From Nocardioides aurantiacus (GTDB lineage: Bacteria > Actinomycetota > Actinomycetes > Propionibacteriales > Nocardioidaceae), in NCBI RefSeq assembly GCF_003752505.1, contig NZ_RKHO01000001.1, positions 434,001 to 498,000 of the forward strand: 64,000 nt of DNA, given 5' to 3'. A program made the position numbers and the translations under genes. Positions within the stretch are counted from its first letter, which is position 1; each line of letters begins with the position of its first letter. A model generated the notes under the pieces. It was not told the DNA's origin. It did no database searches and saw nothing but the letters and a program-made list of their open reading frames with translations. Positions 10,622 through 20,778 of this stretch are shown piece after piece.

Positions 10622-13423
10622 GTGCCGACCAGCGACCTCCTCCTCGCCCTGCGCGCCGCCGGGGTCGCCGACGCCGACGACTCGGACCTGACCCGCAGCC
10701 TCTACGCCAGCGACGCCGGGCTCTACCGGATCCCGCCCCGGGTGGTCGTCCGGCCCCGCCACACCGACGAGGTCGTGGCGACGCTCGCGGTCGCGCGGGA
10801 GAGCGGCGTACCCCTGACGATGCGGGGGGCGGGCACCTCGATCGCCGGCAACGCCATCGGTGCCGGCATCGTGCTCGACACCAACCGCCACCTCAACCGC
10901 GTCCTCGGCATCGACCGCGAGGCCGGGGTCGCCCACGTCCAGCCCGGCACCGTGCACGCCACCCTGCAGAAGCAGGCGGTGCCGCTCGGGCTGCGCTTCG
11001 GGCCCGACCCCTCGACCCACACCCGCTGCACGATCGGCGGAATGATCGGCAACAACGCCTGCGGCTCCCGTGCGCTGGGCTACGGCCGCACCGTCGACAA
11101 CGTCGAGGGCCTGACCGTGCTGCTGGCCGACGGGAGCGTCGTACGGGCTGGTGCGGCGGGGGGAACGCCCGCGGCGCTGACCGACCTCGTCGACGCGCAG
11201 CTGGGCACCGTCCGGACCGAGTTCGGCCGCTTCGGCCGCCAGGTCTCGGGCTACTCGATGGAGCACCTGCTGCCCGAGCGGGGCCGGCGCTTCGACCGCT
11301 TCCTGGCCGGCACCGAGGGCACCCTCGGCGTCGTGCTCGACGCCCACGTGCGGCTGGTGCGCGACGCCCCCCACCGGGCCCTCGCCGTGCTGGCCTACAC
11401 CGACATGGCCGAGGCCGCCGACGCCGTCCCGGCCCTGCTCGAGCACGACCTGGTGGCGTGCGAGGGTCTCGGCGAGCGGATCGTCGCGATGGTCACCGGC
11501 CACCCCGAGCTCCCCGTCGGCGGAGGCTGGCTGTTCGCCGAGGTCGTGGGCGAGACGGTGGCCGAGGTGGAGGCCGCGGCGCTGGCCGTCGCCCGGACGG
11601 CCGGAGTGCCGTTCCGTGTCGTCAGCGACGCCGCCGAGCAGGCCGCGCTGTGGAAGATCCGTGAGGACGGCGCCGGGCTCGCCGCCCGCTCGCTGAGCCG
11701 ACCGGCCCAGGCGGGCTGGGAGGACGCGGCGGTGCCCCCGGCGAGGCTCGGCGCCTACCTGCGCGAGTTCGAGGCGCTGCTGCGCGAGAGCCGCCTCGAC
11801 GGCGTGCCCTACGGCCACTTCGGCGACGGCTGCGTGCACGTGCGCATCGACTTCGAGCTCGAGGACGCCGGCGGCCGCGACCGCTACCGCGCCTTCGTCG
11901 AGCAGGCCGCCGACCTCGTCGCGGGCTACGGCGGGTCGATGTCGGGCGAGCACGGCGACGGCCGCGCCCGCTCCGAGCTGCTGCCGCGGATGTACTCCCC
12001 GCAGGCGATGGCGCTCATGGAGCAGGCCAAGCGGGTGCTCGACCCCACCGGACTGCTCAACCCCGGCGTGCTGGTCGACCCGGCCCCCTTCGACGCCGAC
12101 CTGCGGCTCGCGCAGCCGCTGCCCGGGCTGCGGACCACGCTGCGCCTCACCCACGACGGCGGGTCGCTGACCGACGCCGTCCACCGCTGCACCGGCGTCG
12201 GCAAGTGCGTCGCGGACAACACGGCCGGCGGCGGGGTGATGTGCCCGTCCTACCTCGCCACCCGGGAGGAGAAGGACTCCACCCGTGGTCGCGCCCACGT
12301 CCTGCAGGACGTCGTCAACGGCGCCCTCGACGTGCGCAGCGACGCCGTCGCCGACGCCCTCGACCTGTGCCTGTCCTGCAAGGGCTGCGCCCGCGACTGC
12401 CCCACGGGCGTCGACATGGCGACCTACAAGTCCGAGGTGCTGTCCCAGAAGTACGCCGGTCGGCTGCGCCCCCGCTCCCACTACGCCCTGGGGCAGCTGC
12501 CCCGCTGGGCCCGGATGACGCCGCCGCGGCTGGCCAACGCGGTGCTGCGCAGCCGCACCGTCGCCCGGGTCGCGAAGGCCGCCGCCGGGGTCGACCAGCG
12601 TCGCTCGCTGCCCTCGTTCTCCGAGCGGCCGCTCCGAGCGCCGGCCGGGCGCCGGGCCGACCGCCCCGCCGAGGACGCCCACGGCGTGGACCCGACCGTC
12701 GACGTGTGGGTCTGGGCCGACTCCTTCACCGACCGGTTCGCCGCCGACACCGGCCGCGCCGCCCTCGAGCTGCTGCGCTCCATCGGGCTGCGTGCCGAGG
12801 TCATCCCCGACCCGGCCTGCTGCGGCCTGACCTGGGTCACCACCGGCCAGCTCTCCGCGGCCCGCCGGATCGTCTCCGGCGCGGTCGCCACGCTGCACCG
12901 CTACGTCGCCTCGGGCGCCCCCGTGGTCGGGCTGGAGCCCAGCTGCCTGGCCGCGATGCGCGAGGACGCCGTCCAGCTCGTCGACGACCCCCGGGCGGTC
13001 GAGGTCGCGGGCGGGCTCCGCTCGCTGGCCGAGCTGCTGGCCGGGCTCGTGGCCGAGGGCCGGTGGACCCCGCCCGACCTGACCGGGGTCGAGGTCGTCG
13101 CCCAGCCGCACTGCCACCACCACGCGGTGGTCGGCTGGGCCACCGACGCCGCGCTGCTCGCGCAGACCGGCGCGACGGTCACCCGGGTCGGCGGCTGCTG
13201 CGGCCTGGCCGGCAACTTCGGCGTGGAGGTCGGGCACTACGAGACGAGCGTCGCCGTGGCCGAGCACGACCTGCTGCCCGCCGTACGCGCCGCCGGTCCC
13301 GACGCCGTCGTCCTCGCCGACGGCTTCTCCTGCCGCACCCAGCTCGAGGACCTCGAGGGTCGCCGCGCCCTCCACCTCGCCGAGCTGCTGCTGCAGGGCA
13401 CGCCCCGCCGGTCCGAGGGATAG
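10622..13423 (+). CDS. FAD- and Fe-S-binding 2-hydroxyacid dehydrogenase (D-lactate / D-2-hydroxyglutarate / glycolate type)
   Basis: Protein of 933 aa in three parts. Residues about 1-230 form a PCMH-type FAD-binding domain (MRGAGTSIAGNAIG, GGMIGNNACGSRALGYGRT). About 240-490 form an FAD-oxidase C domain (HFGDGCVHVRIDFE, SGEHGDGRARSELL). The C-terminal part has ferredoxin-like cysteines (CTGVGKC, CLSCKGCARDCPTG) and two cysteine-rich CCG-type domains (CCGLTWVTTG, GGCCGLAGNFG). This layout matches E. coli YdiJ, Dld-type and GlcDEF-like dehydrogenases that pass electrons to quinone. Substrate is inferred from the HOT-type neighbour. The stop codon forms one end of an inverted repeat. Confidence 0.85.
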   Translation: MPTSDLLLALRAAGVADADDSDLTRSLYASDAGLYRIPPRVVVRPRHTDEVVATLAVARESGVPLTMRGAGTSIAGNAIGAGIVLDTNRHLNRVLGIDREAGVAHVQPGTVHATLQKQAVPLGLRFGPDPSTHTRCTIGGMIGNNACGSRALGYGRTVDNVEGLTVLLADGSVVRAGAAGGTPAALTDLVDAQLGTVRTEFGRFGRQVSGYSMEHLLPERGRRFDRFLAGTEGTLGVVLDAHVRLVRDAPHRALAVLAYTDMAEAADAVPALLEHDLVACEGLGERIVAMVTGHPELPVGGGWLFAEVVGETVAEVEAAALAVARTAGVPFRVVSDAAEQAALWKIREDGAGLAARSLSRPAQAGWEDAAVPPARLGAYLREFEALLRESRLDGVPYGHFGDGCVHVRIDFELEDAGGRDRYRAFVEQAADLVAGYGGSMSGEHGDGRARSELLPRMYSPQAMALMEQAKRVLDPTGLLNPGVLVDPAPFDADLRLAQPLPGLRTTLRLTHDGGSLTDAVHRCTGVGKCVADNTAGGGVMCPSYLATREEKDSTRGRAHVLQDVVNGALDVRSDAVADALDLCLSCKGCARDCPTGVDMATYKSEVLSQKYAGRLRPRSHYALGQLPRWARMTPPRLANAVLRSRTVARVAKAAAGVDQRRSLPSFSERPLRAPAGRRADRPAEDAHGVDPTVDVWVWADSFTDRFAADTGRAALELLRSIGLRAEVIPDPACCGLTWVTTGQLSAARRIVSGAVATLHRYVASGAPVVGLEPSCLAAMREDAVQLVDDPRAVEVAGGLRSLAELLAGLVAEGRWTPPDLTGVEVVAQPHCHHHAVVGWATDAALLAQTGATVTRVGGCCGLAGNFGVEVGHYETSVAVAEHDLLPAVRAAGPDAVVLADGFSCRTQLEDLEGRRALHLAELLLQGTPRRSEG

Positions 13424-13480
13424 TCCGAGACGTTTGGCACCGTCCAGAAGGTCGTGAGGGGTGCCGAACGTCTCGGACTA
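13421..13480. repeat. 21-bp inverted repeat between convergent genes
   Basis: Arms 13421-13441 and 13460-13480 are 21-base reverse complements with one mismatch; they begin TAGTCCGAGACG and end CGTCTCGGACTA. The loop is 18 bases. It fills nearly all of the 62-base gap between the convergent FAD dehydrogenase and NCS2 permease genes, and supplies the TAG stop of the former. It probably works as a bidirectional terminator, but it is unlike the plain GC terminators elsewhere in the window. Confidence 0.85.
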
Positions 13481-13485
13481 CCGCG

Positions 13486-14736
13486 TCAGCGGCGCAGCCG
13501 CTCGACGGCCGACATCACGTGGAAGACGACGACGGCGGCGACGGTGCCCAGGGCGATGCCGTTGAGGCTGATGTCGCCGCTGGTGAAGGTGTAGTTGGCG
13601 ATGCCGACGACCAGGGCGGTCGCGGCCGTGAACTGGTTGACCGGGCGCGAGAAGTCGACGCGGTTGTCGATCCAGATCTTCACGCCGATGACGCCGATCA
13701 GGCCGTAGAGCGCGGTGGTGACGCCGCCGAGCACGCCCGGCGGGACGGTGTTGACCAGGGCGCCGACCTTGGGCAGGAAGCCCAGGGCGATCGCGAAGGC
13801 GCCGGCCACCCAGTACGCCGCGGTGGAGTAGACCTTGGTCGCGGCCATCACCCCGATGTTCTCGCCGTACGTCGTGGTGCCGGACCCGCCGCCCAGGCCG
13901 GCCACCGTGGTCGCCAGGCCGTCGGCGAACAGCGCCCGCCCGGTCTGCGCGTTGAGGGAGTCGTCGGCGAGGTGGGCGACGCTGCGCACGTGGCCGACGT
14001 TCTCCGCGACCAGCACCAGGACGACGGGCAGGAACGCCGGCAGCACCGACCACGCGACGGTGGGGGAGCCGAAGTCGGGCAGGCCCACCCAGGCGGCCTC
14101 GCGCACCGGGGCGAAGTCGACCTGGCCCGCGAGCACCGCGGCGACGTAGCCGACGACGACGCCGAAGAAGATCGAGAGCCGGGCGACCAGCCCCCGGAAG
14201 GCCACGGTCCACAGCAGCACCGCGGCCAGGGTCAGCACCGCCACCCACGGCGCCTGGACGAAGTTGTCGCGGGCGGCGGGGGCCAGGTTGAGGCCGATCA
14301 GCGCGACGATCGCGCCCGCCACGACCGGCGGCATCAGCACGTCGATCCAGCCCGTGCCGGTCACGGTGACGAGCAGCCCGACGAGCGCCAGCACGATGCC
14401 GACGACGACGATGCCGAACAGGGCCGCACCCTGGCCGCCCGAGGCGGTGGCGGCGCCGATGGGGGCGAGGAAGGCGAAGGAGGACCCGAGGTAGCTGGGC
14501 AGCCGGTTGCGGGTGACCAGCAGGAACAGGATCGTGCCCACGCCGGAGAAGAAGAGCGTCGTGGTGGGCGGGAAGCCGGTGAGCACCGGCACCAGGAAGG
14601 TCGCCCCGAACATCGCCACCACGTGCTGCAGCCCGAGCCCGATCGTGGCGGGCCACGCGAGCCGCTCGTCGGGGCGGACGATCTCGCCCTCGGTGATCGT
14701 GGTGCCGTCGCCGTGCAGCTTCCAGGTCAGTGCCAT
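13486..14736 (-). CDS. NCS2 family nucleobase permease (uracil/xanthine type)
   Basis: Protein of 416 aa with about 12-14 hydrophobic segments. It starts with a short hydrophilic N-terminus, then GLGLQHVVAMFGATFLVPVL, which is the NCS2/UraA TM1 signature with QH. Other family features are PSYLGSSFAFLAPI in TM3, VLVAENVGHVRSV (the substrate-binding Glu region of TM8) and GGGSGTTTYGENIGVMA in TM10. It imports uracil or another nucleobase with protons. ATG 14736 is chosen over GTG 14745 because the family begins close to it. A CAGAGT hexamer lies 7 bases upstream. No pyrimidine-salvage genes are adjacent. Confidence 0.9.
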   Translation of the reverse strand: MALTWKLHGDGTTITEGEIVRPDERLAWPATIGLGLQHVVAMFGATFLVPVLTGFPPTTTLFFSGVGTILFLLVTRNRLPSYLGSSFAFLAPIGAATASGGQGAALFGIVVVGIVLALVGLLVTVTGTGWIDVLMPPVVAGAIVALIGLNLAPAARDNFVQAPWVAVLTLAAVLLWTVAFRGLVARLSIFFGVVVGYVAAVLAGQVDFAPVREAAWVGLPDFGSPTVAWSVLPAFLPVVLVLVAENVGHVRSVAHLADDSLNAQTGRALFADGLATTVAGLGGGSGTTTYGENIGVMAATKVYSTAAYWVAGAFAIALGFLPKVGALVNTVPPGVLGGVTTALYGLIGVIGVKIWIDNRVDFSRPVNQFTAATALVVGIANYTFTSGDISLNGIALGTVAAVVVFHVMSAVERLRR

Positions 14737-14828
14737 GGGCGGCACTCTGACGCATCGGTGTGACGGTCTCGTGACGAGGGTCCGCCCGCCGTACGACGCG
14801 GCAGCGTGCCCGGGTCGGCGGACTCGTT

Positions 14829-14884
14829 TTGACCCTCGTGGGGCCGCCCGGTAATCTCATCCCTTGTGTCTGGTAACGCCAGAC
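14829..14884 (+). promoter_or_regulatory. Promoter of the str operon (rpsL)
   Basis: TTGACC at 14829-14834, a 17-base spacer and TAATCT at 14852-14857 make the best consensus sigma-70-type promoter in the window. A small hairpin, GTCTGG (14868-14873) with CCAGAC (14879-14884), forms at the expected RNA 5' end. The leader to the rpsL start is about 130 bases. Confidence 0.85.
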
Positions 14885-14996
14885 CCGTTCGCGTGCCCTG
14901 AATCCAGCGCAGCGCGTCACCGCACCACCACACGCCACATCGTCGTGCCCGGCAGAGCGCCGCGTACTGAGAGCCGACAAGAGAGGGAACCACCAG

Positions 14997-15371
14997 GTGC
15001 CCACGATCAACCAGCTGGTCCGCAAGGGCCGACAGGACAAGGTGTCCAAGAACAAGACGCCTGCCCTGAAGGGTTCGCCCCAGCGACGCGGTGTCTGCAC
15101 CCGCGTCTACACGACCACCCCGAAGAAGCCGAACTCTGCCCTCCGCAAGGTCGCCCGCGTGCGCCTGTCGAGCGGCATCGAGGTCACGGCGTACATCCCG
15201 GGTGTGGGCCACAACCTCCAGGAGCACTCCATCGTGCTCGTCCGCGGCGGCCGGGTGAAGGACCTCCCCGGCGTCCGCTACAAGATCATCCGCGGCTCGC
15301 TGGACACGCAGGGCGTGAAGAACCGCAAGCAGGCCCGCAGCCGCTACGGCGCGAAGAAGGAGAAGAGCTAA
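14997..15371 (+). CDS. rpsL: 30S ribosomal protein S12
   Basis: Protein of 124 aa. S12 sits at the decoding centre. The [11 protein letters not shown] start and [13 protein letters not shown] are intact, and Lys43 and Lys88, the two classic streptomycin-resistance positions, are both the wild-type lysine. The GTG start is supported by GAGAGGGAA upstream. The stop TAA overlaps the rpsG ATG by one base (TAATG), showing translational coupling. Confidence 0.99.
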   Translation: MPTINQLVRKGRQDKVSKNKTPALKGSPQRRGVCTRVYTTTPKKPNSALRKVARVRLSSGIEVTAYIPGVGHNLQEHSIVLVRGGRVKDLPGVRYKIIRGSLDTQGVKNRKQARSRYGAKKEKS

Positions 15372-15841
15372 TGCCCCGCAAGGGTCCCGCCCCGAAGCGG
15401 CCGATCGTCACCGACCCGGTCTACGGCTCGCAGCTGGTCTCCCAGCTCGTCTCCAAGGTGCTGCTCGACGGCAAGAAGCAGGTCGCCCAGCGCATCGTCT
15501 ACAGCGCCCTCGAGGGCACCCGCGAGAAGACCGGCACCGACCCCGTCGTCACGCTCAAGCGCGCGCTCGACAACGTCAAGCCGGCCATCGAGGTCAAGTC
15601 CCGCCGCGTCGGCGGTGCGACCTACCAGGTGCCGATCGAGGTCAAGCCCAACCGCAGCACCACGCTGGCGCTGCGCTGGCTGGTCGGCTACTCCGCCGCC
15701 CGTCGCGAGAAGACCATGTCCGAGCGACTGATGAACGAGATCCTCGACGCGTCCAACGGCCTCGGCGCCGCTGTGAAGAAGCGTGAGGACACCCACAAGA
15801 TGGCCGAGTCCAACAAGGCCTTCGCGCACTACCGCTGGTGA
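15371..15841 (+). CDS. rpsG: 30S ribosomal protein S7
   Basis: Protein of 156 aa, standard length. It nucleates assembly of the 30S head and lines the tRNA exit site. [20 protein letters not shown] and the C-terminal NKAFAHYRW are typical. In E. coli S7 represses the str operon. Here a strong hairpin lies immediately downstream, in the gap to fusA. Confidence 0.99.
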   Translation: MPRKGPAPKRPIVTDPVYGSQLVSQLVSKVLLDGKKQVAQRIVYSALEGTREKTGTDPVVTLKRALDNVKPAIEVKSRRVGGATYQVPIEVKPNRSTTLALRWLVGYSAARREKTMSERLMNEILDASNGLGAAVKKREDTHKMAESNKAFAHYRW

Positions 15842-15847
15842 TCTCCC

Positions 15848-15878
15848 GGTACGCCGCCGCGACCTGCGGCGGCGTGCC
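15848..15878 (+). other. Hairpin in the rpsG-fusA gap
   Basis: Bases 15848-15860 pair with 15866-15878 (13 bp including one G-U) around a 5-base loop, 6 bases after the rpsG stop. There is no U-run. It may be an attenuator, a processing site or a repressor-binding element. Confidence 0.65.
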
Positions 15879-15921
15879 GATCACCTGACACACCGACAAC
15901 CGAGGGGATCGAAGACCTACC

Positions 15922-18033
<2,112 letters not shown>

Positions 18034-18100
18034 TCGCGCGGCCTGCTGCACCACCCCGTAGTTCACCCACGAGTCAAGAACAACAACAGGAGGAGCCCCC

Positions 18101-19294
18101 GTGGCTAAGGCGAAGTTCGAGCGGACCAAGCCGCACGTCAACATCGGAACCATCGGTCACATCGACCACGGCAAGACGACGTTGACCGCAGCGATCACCA
18201 AGGTCCTGCACAACAAGTACCCCGACCTCAACGCCGCCTCGGCCTTCGACGAGATCGACAAGGCCCCCGAGGAGCGTCAGCGCGGTATCACCATCTCGAT
18301 CGCGCACGTCGAGTACCAGACCGAGAACCGGCACTACGCGCACGTCGACTGCCCGGGTCACGCGGACTACATCAAGAACATGATTACCGGTGCCGCGCAG
18401 ATGGACGGCGCGATCCTGGTCGTGGCCGCCACCGACGGTCCGATGCCGCAGACCCGTGAGCACGTGCTGCTCGCCCGCCAGGTCGGCGTCCCCGCCCTGG
18501 TCGTCGCGCTGAACAAGTGCGACATGGTCGACGACGAGGAGCTCATCGAGCTCGTCGAGATGGAGGTGCGCGAGCTCCTCTCCGAGTACGAGTACGACGG
18601 CGACGACATCCCCGTCGTGCAGGTCGCTGCCTTCCCGGCGCTCCAGGGCGACGAGAAGTGGGGCGAGTCGATCCTCAAGCTCATGGACGCGGTGGACGAG
18701 TACATCCCGCAGCCCGTGCGTGAGACCGAGAAGCCCTTCCTCATGCCCGTCGAGGACGTCTTCACGATCACCGGTCGTGGCACCGTCATCACCGGTCGCA
18801 TCGAGCGCGGCATCGTCAAGGTCAACGAGACCGTCGACATCATCGGCATCCGCGAGGGCAAGCAGTCCTCGACGGTCACCGGCATCGAGATGTTCCGCAA
18901 GCTGCTCGACACCGGCGAGGCCGGCGAGAACGTCGGGCTGCTGCTCCGCGGCACCAAGCGCGAGGACGTCGAGCGCGGCATGGTCGTGATCAAGCCCGGC
19001 ACGACGACCCCGCACACCAACTTCGAGGCGTCGGTCTACATCCTCTCGAAGGAGGAGGGCGGCCGTCACACGCCGTTCTTCAACAACTACCGTCCGCAGT
19101 TCTACTTCCGGACCACGGACGTGACCGGCGTGGTGACCCTCCCCGAGGGTCGCGAGATGGTCATGCCCGGCGACAACACCGACATGTCGGTCGAGCTGAT
19201 CCAGCCGATCGCCATGGAGGACGGCCTCCGCTTCGCGATCCGCGAGGGTGGCCGCACGGTCGGCGCCGGCCGCGTCACCAAGATCACCAAGTGA
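18101..19294 (+). CDS. tuf: Elongation factor Tu
   Basis: Protein of 397 aa. GTPase that delivers aminoacyl-tRNA to the ribosome. The P-loop GHIDHGKTT is at residues 19-27, with [12 protein letters not shown] and [12 protein letters not shown] following. The three domains are complete. The GTG start has a near-perfect ribosome-binding site AGGAGGAG at 18089-18096. It is the last gene of the str operon, separated from fusA by 67 bases and closed by the terminator at 19316. Only one tuf copy is in this window. Confidence 0.99.
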   Translation: MAKAKFERTKPHVNIGTIGHIDHGKTTLTAAITKVLHNKYPDLNAASAFDEIDKAPEERQRGITISIAHVEYQTENRHYAHVDCPGHADYIKNMITGAAQMDGAILVVAATDGPMPQTREHVLLARQVGVPALVVALNKCDMVDDEELIELVEMEVRELLSEYEYDGDDIPVVQVAAFPALQGDEKWGESILKLMDAVDEYIPQPVRETEKPFLMPVEDVFTITGRGTVITGRIERGIVKVNETVDIIGIREGKQSSTVTGIEMFRKLLDTGEAGENVGLLLRGTKREDVERGMVVIKPGTTTPHTNFEASVYILSKEEGGRHTPFFNNYRPQFYFRTTDVTGVVTLPEGREMVMPGDNTDMSVELIQPIAMEDGLRFAIREGGRTVGAGRVTKITK

Positions 19295-19315
19295 TCTAGC
19301 GACACCTGCTCCACC

Positions 19316-19347
19316 GAAGGCCCCGGACCTGCTGGTCCGGGGCCTTC
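19316..19347 (+). terminator. Terminator of the str operon
   Basis: Perfect 14-bp stem, 19316-19329 with 19334-19347, around a TGCT loop. Its right side and flank (GGGCCTTCGTGCGTCCT, 19340-19356) are identical to the end of the rplQ terminator at 47053-47069. Confidence 0.92.
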
Positions 19348-19423
19348 GTGCGTCCTCTGCGCGCAGCAGGCCGCGGCGGGCCACGAGGGACCGGGTGCGC
19401 TGCCGGTGACGCCGGGAGGGAGG

Positions 19424-20179
19424 ATGTCGGCCGTGGAACAGCCCTCACCTGCGACCCGGGACCAGCTCCCTCCGGCCCGGCCGCACCAGAAGTACACCGA
19501 GGACGGCCAGCGGATGCGCGAGGTCCTCACCTACTCCCGACGCGGCAGCCGGTTCACGCCCTCGCAGCAGCAGTCGTGGGACGCGCACCACGAACGGTGG
19601 GTCGTCCCGGACCACCGGGTCGACCAGCCCGGCTTCGACTGGGACGAGCTGTTCGGCCGCTCGGCGCCCCGGATCGTGGAGATCGGGTCGGGAGTCGGGG
19701 AGGCCACCGCGGTGCTGGCGGCCGCGCGTCCGGCGTACGACGTGGTGGCGCTGGAGGTCTGGCGGCCGGGCGTGGCCCACACCCTCGGGCTGCTCGCGGA
19801 GGCCGGGGCCGACAACGTCCGGCTGCTCTCCGTCGATGCGGTGTGGTGCCTGGAGCACCTGTTCGCGCCGGGCTCGGTGAGCGGGCTGTGGACGTTCTTC
19901 CCCGACCCCTGGCCCAAGAAGCGGCACCACAAGCGCCGACTGGTGACGCCGGAGTTCGCCGCGCTCGTGGCCTCGCGGCTGCGGCCGGGCGGCGAGTGGC
20001 GGCTGGCCACCGACTGGAGCGAGTACGCCGTCCAGATGGCGTCGGTGATCGACGCCACCGACGGCCTGACCGGTGGCGTCGTCGAGCGCTGGGAGGAACG
20101 GCCGGTGACCAAGTTCGAGCGCAAGGGCGTCGAGGCGGGCCGACCGATCACCGACCTCCGCTACACCCGCGAGGACTGA
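19424..20179 (+). CDS. trmB: tRNA (guanine-N7)-methyltransferase
   Basis: Protein of 251 aa from ATG 19424. TrmB methylates G46 in the variable loop of tRNAs using SAM. Visible features are the SAM-binding [10 protein letters not shown], the family-diagnostic [15 protein letters not shown] and the C-terminal TKFERKG with ITDLRY. GGGAGG lies 4 bases before the ATG. GTG 19433, with longer spacing from the same purine run, is an alternative start, and GTG 19406 is possible but less likely. Nocardioidaceae-type genomes often carry trmB near tuf. Confidence 0.93.
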   Translation: MSAVEQPSPATRDQLPPARPHQKYTEDGQRMREVLTYSRRGSRFTPSQQQSWDAHHERWVVPDHRVDQPGFDWDELFGRSAPRIVEIGSGVGEATAVLAAARPAYDVVALEVWRPGVAHTLGLLAEAGADNVRLLSVDAVWCLEHLFAPGSVSGLWTFFPDPWPKKRHHKRRLVTPEFAALVASRLRPGGEWRLATDWSEYAVQMASVIDATDGLTGGVVERWEERPVTKFERKGVEAGRPITDLRYTRED

Positions 20180-20197
20180 CCCCGAGACGGCGACCGC

Positions 20198-20644
20198 CTA
20201 CTGCGGCAGGTCCTGGCCCGGGGAGGGGCGGGGCTGCCACACCAGGCCGGCCGCGGTGAGGGCGTGCTCGAGCCGCATCCGCTCCGCCTCGCGCTCGAGG
20301 CCGTAGAGCGGCAGCGCGAGCAGGCTGGTGGGCACGTCGAGCGCGGATCCCGCAGCGGCCAGGCGTTCGTCGTAGGCCAGCTGGGCGCCCTGCTGCTTGG
20401 CCATCCGCGTGCCCGGTCGGGGGTGGTGGACGTCGGGGTGCAGCCGCCGCAGGTCGGCGGCCAGCTTCTCCAGCGGGGGCCCCGAGGGCTCCTCGGGACG
20501 GCGTCGGCGGGGGAGCCGCGGGCCGATCACCCGCGCGCACCAGGCCCAGGCGCGGGGCGCCCGCCCCAGGCCGACCAGCAGCGCGACGGGGACCAGGGAG
20601 ATGCCCACCACCTGCAGCAGGCCCACGAGGACGGTGCGGTCCAT
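20198..20644 (-). CDS. Small membrane-anchored protein of unknown function
   Basis: Protein of 148 aa. One hydrophobic segment at residues about 4-26 (VLVGLLQVVGISLVPVALLVGLG) precedes an Arg-rich stretch. A soluble, partly helical region follows, with LAADLRRLHPDVHHPRPGTR and AYDERLAAAGSALDV. I do not recognise a characterised family; similar short membrane proteins occur across actinobacteria. The ATG start at 20644 has TAGCGT 6 bases upstream. It converges with trmB, with 18 bases between stops. Confidence 0.75.
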   Translation of the reverse strand: MDRTVLVGLLQVVGISLVPVALLVGLGRAPRAWAWCARVIGPRLPRRRRPEEPSGPPLEKLAADLRRLHPDVHHPRPGTRMAKQQGAQLAYDERLAAAGSALDVPTSLLALPLYGLEREAERMRLEHALTAAGLVWQPRPSPGQDLPQ

Positions 20645-20650
20645 CTCTCG

Positions 20651-20656
20651 ACGCTA
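20651..20656 (-). promoter_or_regulatory. -10 element TAGCGT (minus strand), leaderless start
   Basis: The reverse complement of 20651-20656 is TAGCGT, 6 bases before the ATG at 20644. Confidence 0.55.
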
Positions 20657-20766
20657 GGTCCGTCGGCGCGGCGGGACAAGGCGGCGACGCCGGTGGTCTC
20701 GCCCGGTGGCGGGATCCCGGCGGTCCGCGACCGTCCTCGGCCCGGCGCCGCAGCGCACCCGGGGCC

Positions 20767-20772
20767 TAGGAT
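20767..20772 (+). promoter_or_regulatory. -10 element TAGGAT, leaderless start
   Basis: TAGGAT followed by 6 bases and GTG 20779. Confidence 0.6.
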
Positions 20773-20778
20773 CCGCGG

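Noticed and set aside
14864-15370. Upstream extension of rpsG in its own frame across rpsL
   Set aside because: It overlaps rpsL out of frame; the rpsG start at the TAATG junction matches the universal N-terminus.
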